Source of the DNA: Caballeronia sp. SBC1
GTDB taxonomy: Bacteria > Pseudomonadota > Gammaproteobacteria > Burkholderiales > Burkholderiaceae
NCBI RefSeq assembly: GCF_011493005.1
Contig: NZ_CP049160.1
Location: 62,001-126,000, forward strand
Reading direction: 5' to 3'
Length of the DNA stretch: 64,000 nt
Shown here: in pieces, positions 27,795-38,098 of the stretch
Numbering within the stretch: the stretch's first letter is position 1
How the letters are laid out: the number at the start of each line of letters is the position of its first letter
The notes under the pieces: generated by a model
The model's database searches: none
What the model saw: the letters and a program-made list of their open reading frames with translations, nothing else
What the model was told of the DNA's origin: nothing
Position numbers and translations under genes: made by a program

Positions 27795-28268
27795 ATGGCA
27801 ACAACCGCTACGAAGAAAACCGCGGCTCCCGCTACGAAGAAAGCGGGAACGCCCGCTACGAAAAAAGCGCCAACTGTCAGCAAGAAAGCTGCGCCAGTCG
27901 CGAAGAAAGCGGCCGCACCAGCAGTGAAGAAGCCGGTTGCGGCATCTCCCTTGAAACCGATCAAGGATACGTTCACGAAGGCATCGCTGACCATTTACCT
28001 GGCCGAGCGCTCGGGCGTGGAGCCAAAAGCAGCCAAGGCGTTGCTGGCGGCCCTCGAAGAAACGGTGCTCGCTTCGATTCACAAGAAAGGCGCGCAGGAG
28101 TTCACCCTGCCGGGCTTGCTGAAGGTGGTCGCGCAAGACGTGCCGGCTAAGAAGAAGCGCTTCGGCAAGGATCCGTTCACGGGTGAAGACAAATGGTTTG
28201 CAGCGAAGCCGGCTTCGGTGCGCCTCAAGGTGCGCCCGCTGAAGAAGCTGAAGGACGCCGCGCTGTAA
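27795..28268 (+). CDS. HU-like protein with N-terminal Lys/Ala repeat tail
   Basis: 157 residues from ATG 27795 (GAGAGG upstream). The first 55 residues are histone-H1-like repeats of the form AATKK, PATKKAG, VSKKAAPVAKKAA. The HU-type fold follows: FTKASLTIYLAERSGVEPK, then a helix and the DNA-arm region GKDPFTGEDKWFAAKPASVR. Such fused proteins are common in Burkholderiales. It binds DNA and may compact it. The lysine tail is at the opposite end from that of the neighbouring H-NS. A terminator follows. Confidence 0.88.
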   Translation: MATTATKKTAAPATKKAGTPATKKAPTVSKKAAPVAKKAAAPAVKKPVAASPLKPIKDTFTKASLTIYLAERSGVEPKAAKALLAALEETVLASIHKKGAQEFTLPGLLKVVAQDVPAKKKRFGKDPFTGEDKWFAAKPASVRLKVRPLKKLKDAAL

Positions 28269-28291
28269 GTGAAACTGTTCTGACGTGATAG

Positions 28292-28324
28292 CGCCCCTCG
28301 CGACAAAAATCCGAGGGGCGTTTT
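28292..28324 (+). terminator. rho-independent terminator after HU-like gene
   Basis: CGCCCCTCG, 11-base loop, CGAGGGGCG, then TTTT, 23 bases after the stop. Confidence 0.85.
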
Positions 28325-28625
28325 CCATTCGCCGTCGTGGTGGACGACGTCGACGCGGCGATGGGATTGCAAATAATGGTTGGCGGCAGCGAGCCAGCTG
28401 CCATCCACGCCCTCGGGTGACGGCCAAGCGCCAACTTGCAAACCACCTGACGCCGGCTATCTTCTTCGTAGGCAACGACACCAATTGCTCTGGTTGCCAG
28501 TCCAGAGAGCAGTGAAGACTAGCCGATGCGCAGCAGCGATATCTGGCTCTCCAACGACGCGCGAAGCTCATTCGAATCGGACCGTGTACCGCAATGCGGG
28601 CGCCGGCGACTGACGCAATGGCCAC
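28325..28625. other. intergenic, no gene recognised
   Basis: About 300 bases between the HU-like terminator and the small gene; nothing seen. Confidence 0.4.
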
Positions 28626-28766
28626 TCACGTATTTGGCGCAAACCACTCGCGCACGAGAGCGCCATCTCTAAGAATGCGAAGACGTCCGGCCTGCGCGCA
28701 GTACTCGGCGCTCATCTCAATGTCTGCCAACTGCGCGGTAACTCGAAGGCTACGGATTCGCAGCAT
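28626..28766 (-). CDS. small hypothetical protein
   Basis: 46 residues starting MLRIRSLRVTAQLADIEMSA from an ATG with GGAGAG four bases upstream. The composition is balanced and protein-like. No family is recognised. A longer frame reaching 28946 would overlap the transposon-like end, so the internal start is preferred. Confidence 0.4.
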   Translation of the reverse strand: MLRIRSLRVTAQLADIEMSAEYCAQAGRLRILRDGALVREWFAPNT

Positions 28767-28922
28767 TGGTCTCTCCAATGTGATGAGTCGGTGCCCGTGT
28801 AAGCCCCTGACACAACCGTCCGCGACTGAAGGTGGGACGGAGCGAAGCAACCCGTCTATTGGACCGGGCGCGACAGCCACATGACATCGACCGGCCTCTC
28901 TGTAGGCAAGGGCGCTGCCTGC

Positions 28923-29813
28923 CGTAGACCGCTTTAAAAGTGTCACAACTTCGGCAATAAAACTGTCACTTCGCGTGTTGGTCAGTCACTTTCGCAAAAA
29001 AAGCGCGCCGGTTCAATGACTTAGCGCGAGCGAAGGAAAATCGTCACTGCCGCCGGTCCGCGAGCGTGTCACTGTGTAATCCGCTTGGGTCGCTTTCCTG
29101 CGTTGCGGAGCGCAAAAGCAAGCCTAGGGAAAGCATGAAGATCGTACTCTTTCTTTATGATTTTATTATACGTAATCCTGATCTATGGCCGCGGCGCAAC
29201 GGTGTGGCGGCATAGCAGGTGGGACCGCCTTCGGTACGAAAGGATGCGGTGAATTGTACTGCCATCGGTGTCCCAGAAGGACATGACCGAGGCGCTCGCT
29301 AGAACCTCCGTGCCGGCCTGTATCCCTTGCTGCGTAAGCGGTTCAGCTCCAGTAGTTGACCCGCTCCCTGCGACCGAACTCACAGGTTGAATATACCTCG
29401 GTCACTGGATAGAACCCCTTGCTTTGGGTTCTATCATATCTGATGCACGGCATCGCTCTGGATCAGATTGAATCTATGTGGTATTCCTAACTGTATATCC
29501 TTAGTTGCAGTCACACAACGCTACTCCTCGGCCCTCTACGGTTAAGCAAGAACTGCTGATGGCGCCTCCCAAGCGCGCGCCCATGCGGCAGGCACAGGTG
29601 ACGGGCAACCGCCGGTCGCGATCGAGAATCATCCGCAAAATCATAGAGTTAAGGAAAAAGGCACCAAGCACGATGCGAAGTGACAAAGTTAATACGGACC
29701 TATGCGAAGTGACAGTTTTACGTCGTTCCGACTGCAAGCAAAAGTGTCACCTCAGCGGCGCCTCGGCCCGATGCTTCGAGGTCCGGGCGGTGACACTTTT
29801 AATTCGGTCTACG
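28923..29813. mobile_element. transposase-less 891-bp element with Tn7-like ends
   Basis: Left end CGTAGACCGCTTTAAAAG with TGTCAC, and right end (opposite strand) CGTAGACCGAATTAAAAG with TGTCAC. Both carry several inner TGTCAC repeats and are clearly related to the ends of the transposon at 9451-14074; the right ends align over more than 100 bases. The inside holds no transposition gene, only an ORF at 29183-29383 of unclear value and a hairpin at 29408-29435. It could be a MITE-like passenger of a related transposon, or a scar after internal deletion. Confidence 0.7.
29408..29435. repeat. perfect 10-bp hairpin inside the mini element
   Basis: GATAGAACCC, loop CTTGCTTT, GGGTTCTATC. A relative lies at 32580-32600 with core CCC.TTGCTT.GGG. 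No gene is seen before either. Confidence 0.5.
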
Positions 29814-30002
29814 GGAAAGCAGCGCGGATTGTCGTGCGGGCGACGCGACGGACATTGGAGCCTTTCGTTGTCGCGCTCAAGGGAGCTTGTTTTACCGGAA
29901 GTCCACTCCGTGAGTCGCTGACCAATACATGGAGAAGTCGCTTTGCCGCTTGGAGTGGAGCGAGTCAATCCAAGAAATCCCCCACAAGGACGCAACGTAG
30001 TC

Positions 30003-32009
30003 ATGGTCGACCAAATTCTCCGCATGGGGTTTCCTCGCTGGCGAGGTACCTTTAGCGCATGTATATCGATGTTCCGCGTGTCCGGGGAAAATGCCTCGCT
30101 GACGCGCTCTCAGTTCATCGCGCTCTCTCGACAGATACCGTTGTTGTACTTCATTCTGGTAACAAACACTGCAGGACTGGCAATCACCCACGTCCACTCG
30201 ACTCCAGCCCCTCTTTCCATATGGGTGCCAGCATTTCTGTGCCTAGTTTGCGTTGTCCGCTTCGCTTGGTGGCTGCGCACTCGCCACCATGACGTCGATG
30301 CGGCTACGGCGGCAAGACGCTTGCGCCGGACGGTTCGTCTCGCAGCGGTACTTGCCGTGTTTTTTACTGCATGGAGTCTCAGCCTGTATCCGTACGGAGA
30401 TGCATATCAGCAAATCCACGTCGCTTTTTACATGGCGATTACGGTCATCGGGTGCATTTTTTGTCTGATGCATCTGCGAGCGGCGGCGCTATCGCTGACT
30501 GTAATTGTGATCATACCGTTCGTGATTTTCTTTCTGTCGACCGGGAAACCTGTATTCGTCTCGATCGCGGTCAACCTCTTTCTCGTATCGGTCGCGATGG
30601 TCGTTATATTGCTGACCTATTACCGGGACTTTGCCAGATTGATTGAATCCCGAGAGGAGTTGCATTTGAGGCAGATTGAGACTCAGCGTCTCAGTGACGA
30701 AAACTTCCGGCTGGCGAATCTCGACTCGTTGACTGGACTGCCGAATCGACGCGCATTCTTAGCTTGTCTGGAAGGCGCCGGGCCATCGATGTTTCAGGAT
30801 GGCGGAGTTGCGGTGATCGGTCTGGTGGATCTTGACGGCTTCAAGCTGGTGAACGACGCTTACGGTCATGCCAGCGGCGATTGGGTGCTTGCAGAAGTAG
30901 GGCGCCGATTGCAGCAATTCGAGGATTCGTCCGCTTTCCTGGCGCGCCTCGGAGGTGATGAGTTCGGTGTGTTGCTCCGCGGGGATCTTTCCAACGATGA
31001 GATTACCCATCGTGGAACGGAGATTTGCTGTGCACTGCGGCTGCCTTACCATTTGCCGGATACGACTGCCCGGCTGTCTGCCTCGATCGGATTCGCCGTA
31101 TCGCGGGGTAGAGTCGAACGCGTCGACGTGCTGTTTGAACGAGCCGACTACGCGTTATACAACGCCAAGCAAAATTCGAGGGGCAAGCCAGTAATATTCT
31201 CAGCGGATCATGAGATCGAGCGGCGCAGATCAGGTCTGGTTGAGCAAGCGTTGGCGCAAGCTGATCTTGAGCGCGAATTATCGTTGGATTTTCAGCCCAT
31301 CATTGAGTTACCCGCAACTCGCATTGCGGGCTTCGAGGCGCTGGCACGCTGGACTAACAGTACGATAGGCAAGGTTCCACCAGCGGAATTTATAAGGCAT
31401 GCAGAGCGATCGAATCGCATCCTGCTGATTAGCGAGATTTTGCTGGAAAGGGCGCTTGAAAGTGCGAAGCAATGGCCGGATCACGTGCGAATTTCGTTTA
31501 ATCTGTCAACGCGCGATATCGAGTCTCCCGAAGCGACCAGGAGGATCATCGAAATCATCTCGGCGAGTCGCGTGCCTGCGCAACGAATCGAACTGGAAAT
31601 TACAGAAACAGCGCTCGTGAGTGATTTCGATGTGGCAAGCGACTCACTTCGACTCCTGAAGCAACTTGGCGTCCATATTTCGCTGGACGACTTCGGCACA
31701 GGATTCTCGAGTCTGAGCTATGTGCATAGGCTCCCATTGGACAAGATAAAGATTGATAGAAGTTTTGTCGGAGAGATCGCGACAAACACCACGAGTCAAA
31801 AAGTGGTGAAATCGGTCGTTGATCTATGTCGAAACCTCAATCTCGATTGCGTTGTCGAGGGCGTGGAGACAGAAGATCAAGTCCGTATCCTGAGGGACCT
31901 GGGTTGCCGGAAGATGCAAGGCTACTTATTTGGCAGGCCGATGTCAGCTGAGGAAGCATTGTCGCTCCTTACAGAGGAAGTGAAAAATCCACGCTATTAC
32001 CCATCTTGA
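30003..32009 (+). CDS. membrane GGDEF-EAL protein (c-di-GMP turnover)
   Basis: About 668 residues. The start is uncertain (TTG 29943, ATG 30003 with AGGA 14 bases before, or ATG 30069). About six membrane helices lie in the first 210 residues (LLYFILVTNTAGLAI, FLCLVCVVRFAWWL and others), with no periplasmic ligand domain. The GGDEF domain has RLGGDEFG intact but no RxxD inhibitory site upstream. The EAL domain has the key residues: FEALARW, FNLST, EITET, DDFGTGFSSL, KIDRSF, VEGVET and QGYLFGRP. Both synthesis and breakdown of c-di-GMP are possible; the EAL set predicts an active phosphodiesterase. The gene begins just right of the mini transposon end. Confidence 0.92.
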   Translation: MVDQILRMGFPRWRGTFSACISMFRVSGENASLTRSQFIALSRQIPLLYFILVTNTAGLAITHVHSTPAPLSIWVPAFLCLVCVVRFAWWLRTRHHDVDAATAARRLRRTVRLAAVLAVFFTAWSLSLYPYGDAYQQIHVAFYMAITVIGCIFCLMHLRAAALSLTVIVIIPFVIFFLSTGKPVFVSIAVNLFLVSVAMVVILLTYYRDFARLIESREELHLRQIETQRLSDENFRLANLDSLTGLPNRRAFLACLEGAGPSMFQDGGVAVIGLVDLDGFKLVNDAYGHASGDWVLAEVGRRLQQFEDSSAFLARLGGDEFGVLLRGDLSNDEITHRGTEICCALRLPYHLPDTTARLSASIGFAVSRGRVERVDVLFERADYALYNAKQNSRGKPVIFSADHEIERRRSGLVEQALAQADLERELSLDFQPIIELPATRIAGFEALARWTNSTIGKVPPAEFIRHAERSNRILLISEILLERALESAKQWPDHVRISFNLSTRDIESPEATRRIIEIISASRVPAQRIELEITETALVSDFDVASDSLRLLKQLGVHISLDDFGTGFSSLSYVHRLPLDKIKIDRSFVGEIATNTTSQKVVKSVVDLCRNLNLDCVVEGVETEDQVRILRDLGCRKMQGYLFGRPMSAEEALSLLTEEVKNPRYYPS

Positions 32010-33111
32010 GCGCACCATGACGTTGCTGAGACGGTCGATAGCCACAAGCCGAACGCTATTAACGGCTCAGACTACCCCTCCATAGCGCGCGTTTCGATCG
32101 ACGTTGTAATTGCGCAAACCTGTCATTAGAGATTGTCTCGTACCTCAATGACAAGTGGCTTTTATGCTTTGATTTTTAGTATCAGCACATTTCTGAACGA
32201 GCCGCTGCCTTCGCCCGCAAGTCACTCGATCGGACCGTGCTCGACAACATGGTCGGGATTCGTACTCGTTCCACCATCAAACCGCATAGTCATCCTAATA
32301 GTGTGTTAGGTGGCGAGATTGCCTGAGCGCAAACGCGCCTGCAGCTTTCTGGCCGCTACCGAAACGCAGCGTGAACGACATGCCTTGTCCAGTGCCCAGG
32401 CGCGCTTCTGAGACTGCGCGGCAGTACTGCCGTCCTTGTATCGAATACACCTTGAAGGACTCTGGCGCATTCCACGCACACAGGCCCAAGCGAATTGGGC
32501 GCTTTGGGGTTTTATTTGGTTATCCAATTGAGTCAGAGCGAGCCCACAATTCCCAATGCGACGCAGAACCAAAGTGATCAAATCCCATTGCTTGGGATTT
32601 ACCGGAACCTCTTCCTAAAGGACATCGGTTGTCCCCCATGAAGCGGCGCTTTTGAGGCGGGCGAATACCCGGTCTCGGTCGGGCAAGGTCTATCGCCGGT
32701 GGGGCGGAGGGTCGGCCACAGGCAGACTTCGGTTTAAAGAGAATGAGCGCCTCACAGCTCCGGAGCACTGACCGTTGTTATATCACTGCGGCTCACGTTA
32801 GCTCGTCGATTAGCCATTAGGCCGCTTTCACAGCATCGAACACGCGCACTGCGTGAAAAGGTGACGTTTTCGTCGGTCAACGGAATAGATAGCGCAATGC
32901 TGGTAGAACAGATTGACCGCTATGCGCCAAGCTTTCAGAGCGCATCGGTCATTTGACCGATGCCGTCGAGACAGGCCGAATGCCATCATCTCTATCAGGG
33001 CAGCTTTCATGTCGCGATGACGCGAGCTCGGTCCTGCCGACAGCCCAACGCAGCAAAAGCCCTGCGCATCGCTGAAGGCGACGCAATCGACAAAATCTTA
33101 GAGGAGTTTCA
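32010..33111. other. long intergenic region with one small hairpin
   Basis: About 1.1 kb without a supportable gene. A hairpin AAATCCCA, loop TTGCT, TGGGATTT lies at 32580-32600 and resembles 29408-29435. ORFs here are short and unconvincing. Confidence 0.45.
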
Positions 33112-33696
33112 ATGGCTACTCATCTTTCAGATACCACTCGCCTCCAGGGCGAGCGCTGGCTAAAACACTATTACTTTACCCGCGCCGCGTTTTCTGTCGT
33201 GTGGGTCGCGCTCGCGTTCACCATTGGGCAGCATGTCACGGCGATAGGAGCCGCACTGCTTGTCATCTATCCCGTATGGGACGCGCTGGCCAATTACGTC
33301 GACATGTCACGTAGCGGTGGAATGCGCGGAAACCTTACTCAGGCGTTCAACGTCTTCGCTAGCGCGGCGATTGCGATCGCGGTAATTGTGGTATTGAGCG
33401 TCAACACAAGCTTGGTGCTTGATGTATTCGGAGTCTGGGCCGTTCTGTCCGGATTACTTCAGCTTGCAACCGCCGTTCGCCGCTGGAAGCGCTTTGGTGC
33501 GCAATGGGCAATGATTTTGAGCGGAGGCCAGTCGGCGCTGGCTGGCGCGTTTTTCATCGCGCAGGCCCACGCAAATGTGCCTCCCGCGATTGTAAAAGTG
33601 GCCGGCTACGCGAGTGTCGGCGCGATCTATTTTCTTGTCTCCGCGCTGTGGCTATCGGTCGGACAACTGCGGCACAAATTTAATTCGGGAACCTAA
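33112..33696 (+). CDS. DUF308/HdeD-like membrane protein
   Basis: 194 residues with about six membrane helices (for example FSVVWVALAFTIGQHV and GVWAVLSGLLQLATAV). The WAVLSGLLQL-type motif and the helix layout fit the HdeD/DUF308 group. A good ribosome site (GAGGAG) precedes the ATG. HdeD proteins are linked to acid stress in enterobacteria; the role here is unknown. Confidence 0.75.
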   Translation: MATHLSDTTRLQGERWLKHYYFTRAAFSVVWVALAFTIGQHVTAIGAALLVIYPVWDALANYVDMSRSGGMRGNLTQAFNVFASAAIAIAVIVVLSVNTSLVLDVFGVWAVLSGLLQLATAVRRWKRFGAQWAMILSGGQSALAGAFFIAQAHANVPPAIVKVAGYASVGAIYFLVSALWLSVGQLRHKFNSGT

Positions 33697-34036
33697 ATAG
33701 ATGGATTGCCGCGCCTATCATTTCGCAGGGTAGTGACGGCTTGGGGTGGCGACATTCGGATACTTCGTGCCCAAGGAGCTTTAAGGGCAAAAAAATCGGT
33801 TTCTTGAGGCCGCGTCCTTACGGGTTCGGTCAACTCGTAAGAGCGATCGGCTTCACCATCGCACCGAAACGCGCGTTGACCTCGCGCAACTTGCCGGGAC
33901 GCACCTGATCGACGGCGGTTTTCACGTTGTTCTAGATGCTCCGGCGTGGAATCTTCCATGCGCCGAGCTCGGGTTTGCGAACATCAGCAAAGCGACCTGC
34001 AGCAATCGCGCGACTAAGGCTCGCGGTATGTCAGCT
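33697..34036. other. intergenic, left flank of IS6
   Basis: About 340 bases. A 33-codon stretch on the minus strand, including VDQVRPGKLREVNARFGAMV, looks like a gene fragment, but I cannot name it. Confidence 0.35.
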
Positions 34037-34877
34037 GGTTCTGTCGCAATAACGATGCTGCGATAAAGTTCAGGTTACCAACACTTTGCTTCGGGCCACA
34101 ATGAAGAAGACCGCGACACCGCGAAAGCCCCTTGCTGCGGGCATTGCCAAGCTTCTGAAGCGGCTTCATTATCCGCTGGATGTGATGCTGCTGTGCGTGC
34201 GATGGTATGTGGCTTATTCGCTTAGTCTTCGTGATCTTGAAGAAATGATGGCCGAGCGCGCCATCGGCGTCGATCATTCAACGGTGCATCGGTGGGTCAT
34301 CAAGTTGGTGCCTCTGTTCGAAAAGACGTTTTGCAAGCACAAACGCCCTGTTGGCAAGAGCTGGCGCATGGATGAAACCTATATCAAGGTCAAAGGCTCG
34401 TGGAAATATCTTTATCGCGCCGTAGACAAAGCGGGTAACACTATCGACTTTCTGTTCAGAGCCAAGCGGGACAAGGTTGCTGCCAGGCGTTTTTTTGAAA
34501 AGGCAATCGGTCAGAACGGTTCGCCCGAGACGGTGACCATCGACAAAAGCGGTTCTAATCTGGCGGCACTGCATGCGGTGAACGCGGAGCGCGAGACACC
34601 CATCAAGGTTCGTCAAGTCAAGTATTTGAACAACATAGTCGAGCAGGACCACCGGGCCATCAAGCGTCGAACTAGACCGATGCTCGGGTTCAAGGACTTT
34701 GACTGCGCGCGTGTCATTCTGAGCGGCATCGAAGTCATGCACATGATCAAGAAAGGGCAGATGAAGTGCGCAAACAAAACGCCGCTTTCTGCCGCCAACC
34801 AGTTCTACTCCCTCGCTTCATAAGCAATACGTAACAATCGTATTTGCACGGCCATCTTGTCTTACTGCGACAGAACC
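34037..34877 (+). mobile_element. IS6-family element
   Basis: 841 bp with inverted ends GGTTCTGTCGCA (34037-34048) and its complement (34866-34877), extending further with one mismatch. The eight bases outside each end differ, so no target duplication is present, as happens when IS6 elements mediate deletions or cointegrates. Confidence 0.88.
34101..34823 (+). CDS. IS6-family transposase
   Basis: About 240 residues from MKKTATPRKPLAAG. The DDE triad is seen in SWRMDETYIKVKG, VTIDKSGSN and NIVEQDHRAIKRR, the typical IS6/IS26 pattern. An N-terminal basic helix precedes LLCVRWYVAYSLSLRDLEEM. The length is normal, so it is probably active. Confidence 0.93.
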   Translation: MKKTATPRKPLAAGIAKLLKRLHYPLDVMLLCVRWYVAYSLSLRDLEEMMAERAIGVDHSTVHRWVIKLVPLFEKTFCKHKRPVGKSWRMDETYIKVKGSWKYLYRAVDKAGNTIDFLFRAKRDKVAARRFFEKAIGQNGSPETVTIDKSGSNLAALHAVNAERETPIKVRQVKYLNNIVEQDHRAIKRRTRPMLGFKDFDCARVILSGIEVMHMIKKGQMKCANKTPLSAANQFYSLAS

Positions 34878-35518
34878 GTTTAAAGTGATCGAGGCTGCAA
34901 TCATGGAATCGTGGGAGGCTGTTGGCGTGGTCGCCGAGGGAGAGGAAATAAGAATCTCGGGCTGGAACCCCTGGTCGTTCGACTGGATTCGATCGCCCGA
35001 GTTACCTGTTGAGCTGCCTCACCCTCAATATGAATCGCAGCGGCACCTCATGCGGATCTTTACGATCGGGGCTGGAAGTGGGCTCCGTCGTTTTGCTGCG
35101 GCAGAGGTCTCCGCGGGCGTGTGGGCTTTCTATCAGCCCACTAAGCGATGAGCTTGTCTGCCGAGGGAACGCGCTGGGGGCGCTGTCGGCCATGTGGAGA
35201 CCAGCCGAATGCGTTGACAATCGATACGATCTTTAGCCGCGGTTGCGCGAATCGATTACTCCAACACAGATTGATTCCCCGATGCAAGTCATGAAAAACG
35301 TACGCGCTGGTACTGCAGTCGGTGGTGTAGTTATGGGCATCCCTGCGACACAGCCTGTAGGTCCTTTATTGCATGCGGATTTGCCGTATCGTGTAAAGGG
35401 GTGGCCACAGGCACGCAGACACTCGGTCGTCACGGGCTTGGCGAGGGCTTCATCGGCAACTTCGCCAAGTCCGAAATTCTGTCCGACCCAACCGTTGCAC
35501 TGGACATTTGAAACAGCC
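34878..35518. other. intergenic, right flank of IS6
   Basis: About 640 bases. Two frames near 35280-35510 (AGTAVGGVVMG, then in another frame GVATGTQTLGRHGLGEGFIG) could be a decayed glycine-rich protein gene. This is too weak to annotate. Confidence 0.35.
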
Positions 35519-36382
35519 ATGGAAAAACTAACTGTCCTTCGACAAGCTGTCCTTCAACTTTTCAAAATTTATCTGAGCACGGATATCCGTCTTTGTGTTG
35601 GTTTGGTAGCTGCGTCGCTCTCAGCCGTCGGCTGTTCCTCCTACAACAAGCCTGGCAATCCCATCTTCGCTACAAGTAACTCGCCTTATTCTGCGATCAC
35701 GGTTGAAGGACACGGCCCTGTAGTCGTGCTCCAATCAGGCGGGGGCAACGCGCAAGGTAGCTGGTCGTCCGTCACGCAAGACCTTGCACCATGTTTCACA
35801 GTGGTTACTTTTGATCGCTCCAGCGCTGGACCTGCTCCCGCAGGGGACGCCTCACGAAAACCGGTTCTTGCAGCCGAAGTGGCAAACCGTTTGTTAGAAC
35901 AACTTCGCGCCAAAGGATTGTTTGGGCCTTACATACTTGTCGGGCATTCTCTTGCAGGGATCTACGTGCAGGCGTTCGCCCGCAATCATCCGGATAGCGT
36001 TGCTGGGATCGTACTTGTTGATGCATCCAGCCCCCTTGAGCCGCCCGGAGTTTTTGTCTCAAAGGTTCCGCCGAAATCGGGCACGGTAGACGCTGCCGAG
36101 GAAGCCGGCGTTGCCCCGTCCAATGCTGCGCTGCTGTCCGGGCCGCCCCTGCCCCCGGTGCCCTTAATGGTCATTGTAGCTACAGACCATCAGGACACTC
36201 CACAACGAGAAGCGCTATGGCGCGATGTACAGCAGCGAACCGCGGCCCAGTCGCTATCGGGTCACTTGTTGGTGGCAAAAAGCGGTCATTTCATTCAGGT
36301 AGAGCGACCCGATATTGTGGTTGATGCTATTTTGCAAGTCGCTGCTGCCAGCGGCGTGGATACTGTCGCGTGTCACCGCTGA
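35519..36382 (+). CDS. alpha/beta hydrolase, putative lipoprotein
   Basis: 287 residues from ATG 35519. A signal-like helix LCVGLVAASLSAVGC ends in a possible lipobox (AVGC). The fold is clear: oxyanion strand VVVLQSGGGNAQGSW, nucleophile elbow ILVGHSLAGIYVQAF (Ser in GHSLAG), VDASSPLEPPG, and the catalytic His in KSGHFIQVERPD. It may act on esters at the outer envelope; the substrate is unknown. The long upstream in-frame extension is not protein-like. Confidence 0.85.
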   Translation: MEKLTVLRQAVLQLFKIYLSTDIRLCVGLVAASLSAVGCSSYNKPGNPIFATSNSPYSAITVEGHGPVVVLQSGGGNAQGSWSSVTQDLAPCFTVVTFDRSSAGPAPAGDASRKPVLAAEVANRLLEQLRAKGLFGPYILVGHSLAGIYVQAFARNHPDSVAGIVLVDASSPLEPPGVFVSKVPPKSGTVDAAEEAGVAPSNAALLSGPPLPPVPLMVIVATDHQDTPQREALWRDVQQRTAAQSLSGHLLVAKSGHFIQVERPDIVVDAILQVAAASGVDTVACHR

Positions 36383-36957
36383 CAGCGAATCATGATGTGG
36401 ATGGCCCCGTGACCGTCATGATGGCCAATCCATGAAGGTGTTCGATCAGATCCGCGTGCGCTGACGGTTCGTTTCGGCCAGTTTCAGACATTCGACACCT
36501 CCGCATAGATCGTCGACAATCGACATGGAAGCGACGTGACTTTTAACTACTTGAGATTTTGACAATCGCCTCATGCTAGAGATACATTCCCCGACTTTGG
36601 ATGATGCACAGGCACTCCTTGAGTTCGAACTGGAGAACCGGAGCTACTCAACTAATGGAATGGACGCCCCCACCCGAAACTGCATCGATGTGCCAAATCT
36701 ATGGTCCACCCCATTTTTGCAACCCTGATCTTCGATGGCGAGTTTGGCTTGCCTAAATCTATTCGGCGTCGTTGTGGGGATTGCTCCCCGCGCCACGATG
36801 AGATTCGCGCCTGACGATCCTTAACAGTGGATCGGCTTCGAAAAGCCTCTTTGGCACTCAGGTTTTTCGTCGGGCCGGTGTGCCGTTCATGTCATCAATT
36901 TTCAGTCGTCGCAAAACCAGTTGGATGATTGGTAAATAATGATAAAGCTGTGCTCGT
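36383..36957. other. intergenic before IS110
   Basis: About 575 bases with nothing recognised. The end next to 36958 belongs to the IS110 element. Confidence 0.4.
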
Positions 36958-37983
36958 TCAGAGTGGGTGGCTTGTGAAGCCGGCGTCGAATGTGGTTTGG
37001 CGCGCAACAATGGCCCAGGCGGTTCGAGCTAGCTTGTTGGCCAGCGCACACGCCACCACGTTTGAATGCCGCTGCGCGAGCATTGCGCGAACCCAGTCTG
37101 CCAGGCGACCGGTTCGTTTCTCTAGGCCTCGCATGTAGGCTCGGGCGCACAGGACAAGCAGGCGCCTGACATTTTTGTCGCCGCGCCGACTGATCCCGAG
37201 AAGATTGGTCTTGCCGCCCGTACTGTATTGCCGGGGAACGAGCCCAACCGATGCCGCAAAATCACGACTGCATCCGTACTGCTTTGCGTCGCCCATTTTC
37301 GCGGCCAACGCGCTTGCGGTGACCGGGCCAACTCCCGGGATGCTCATCAGGCGCTGTCCAACCTCGTCCTCAGCGAGCTGACGTGCGAGCTCCTGGTCAA
37401 TCTCACCGATTTGTTCCTCAAGGTACTTGAAGTGCTGGTGGAGGCGTTCGAGAATCGCAACCAGCCGGGGCGGCAATTCCTGCATGGCGAGCACGGCCGG
37501 CAGACGTGTGACGGCGGTCTTGCCCACCGGCAGACTGATGCCAAACTCGAGGAGAAAGCCATGCATCTGGTTGACGGTTTTGGTGCGCTCGCGCACCATC
37601 GATTCACGCACACGATGCAGCACTGAAAGCGTCTGTTGCGATTCCGTCTTCGGGGTTACGAATCTCATCGCCGGGCGCGACGCAGCTTCGCAGATCGCCT
37701 CTGCATCGACGAAATCATTCTTGTTCGACTTGACGAATGGCCTGACGAACTGCGGCGAGATCAGGCGCACCGTGTGCCCGAATTCGGCCAGCTTGCGGGC
37801 CATATGATGCGAACCGGCGCAGGCCTCCATAACGACGGTACAGGCATGGAATGTCGCGAAGAATTCGACCAGTTGTTTGCGGCTCATCTTTCTACGGAAC
37901 ACAGCCTTGCCTTTAGCGTCCTGCCCATGAAGGTGAAAGCTGTGTTTGCCCAGATCGATACCAACGAGCGTTACGTTGTCCAT
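36958..37983 (-). CDS. IS110-family transposase (copy A)
   Basis: 341 residues with the DEDD (RuvC-like) set: VGIDLGKHSFHLHG, VVMEACAGSHHMAR and NKNDFVDAEAICEA. The C-terminal Tnp20 domain is LMSIPGVGPVTASALAA, with the serine region VGLVPRQYSTGGK. IS110 elements use a bridge RNA from their flank to choose targets. The sequence between this gene and the divergent one at 38099 is only 115 bases. It differs from that second gene. Confidence 0.93.
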   Translation of the reverse strand: MDNVTLVGIDLGKHSFHLHGQDAKGKAVFRRKMSRKQLVEFFATFHACTVVMEACAGSHHMARKLAEFGHTVRLISPQFVRPFVKSNKNDFVDAEAICEAASRPAMRFVTPKTESQQTLSVLHRVRESMVRERTKTVNQMHGFLLEFGISLPVGKTAVTRLPAVLAMQELPPRLVAILERLHQHFKYLEEQIGEIDQELARQLAEDEVGQRLMSIPGVGPVTASALAAKMGDAKQYGCSRDFAASVGLVPRQYSTGGKTNLLGISRRGDKNVRRLLVLCARAYMRGLEKRTGRLADWVRAMLAQRHSNVVACALANKLARTAWAIVARQTTFDAGFTSHPL

Positions 37984-38098
37984 GATCGTCTCCAGTTCGC
38001 TATGAACACGGCCAGCCTAACCTATCCGGTGGGGCGGGGTGGACCATCCCATTAGTGGAAGTGTCAAAGCAACCACCTGAACGAGGGAAGCGTCCACC

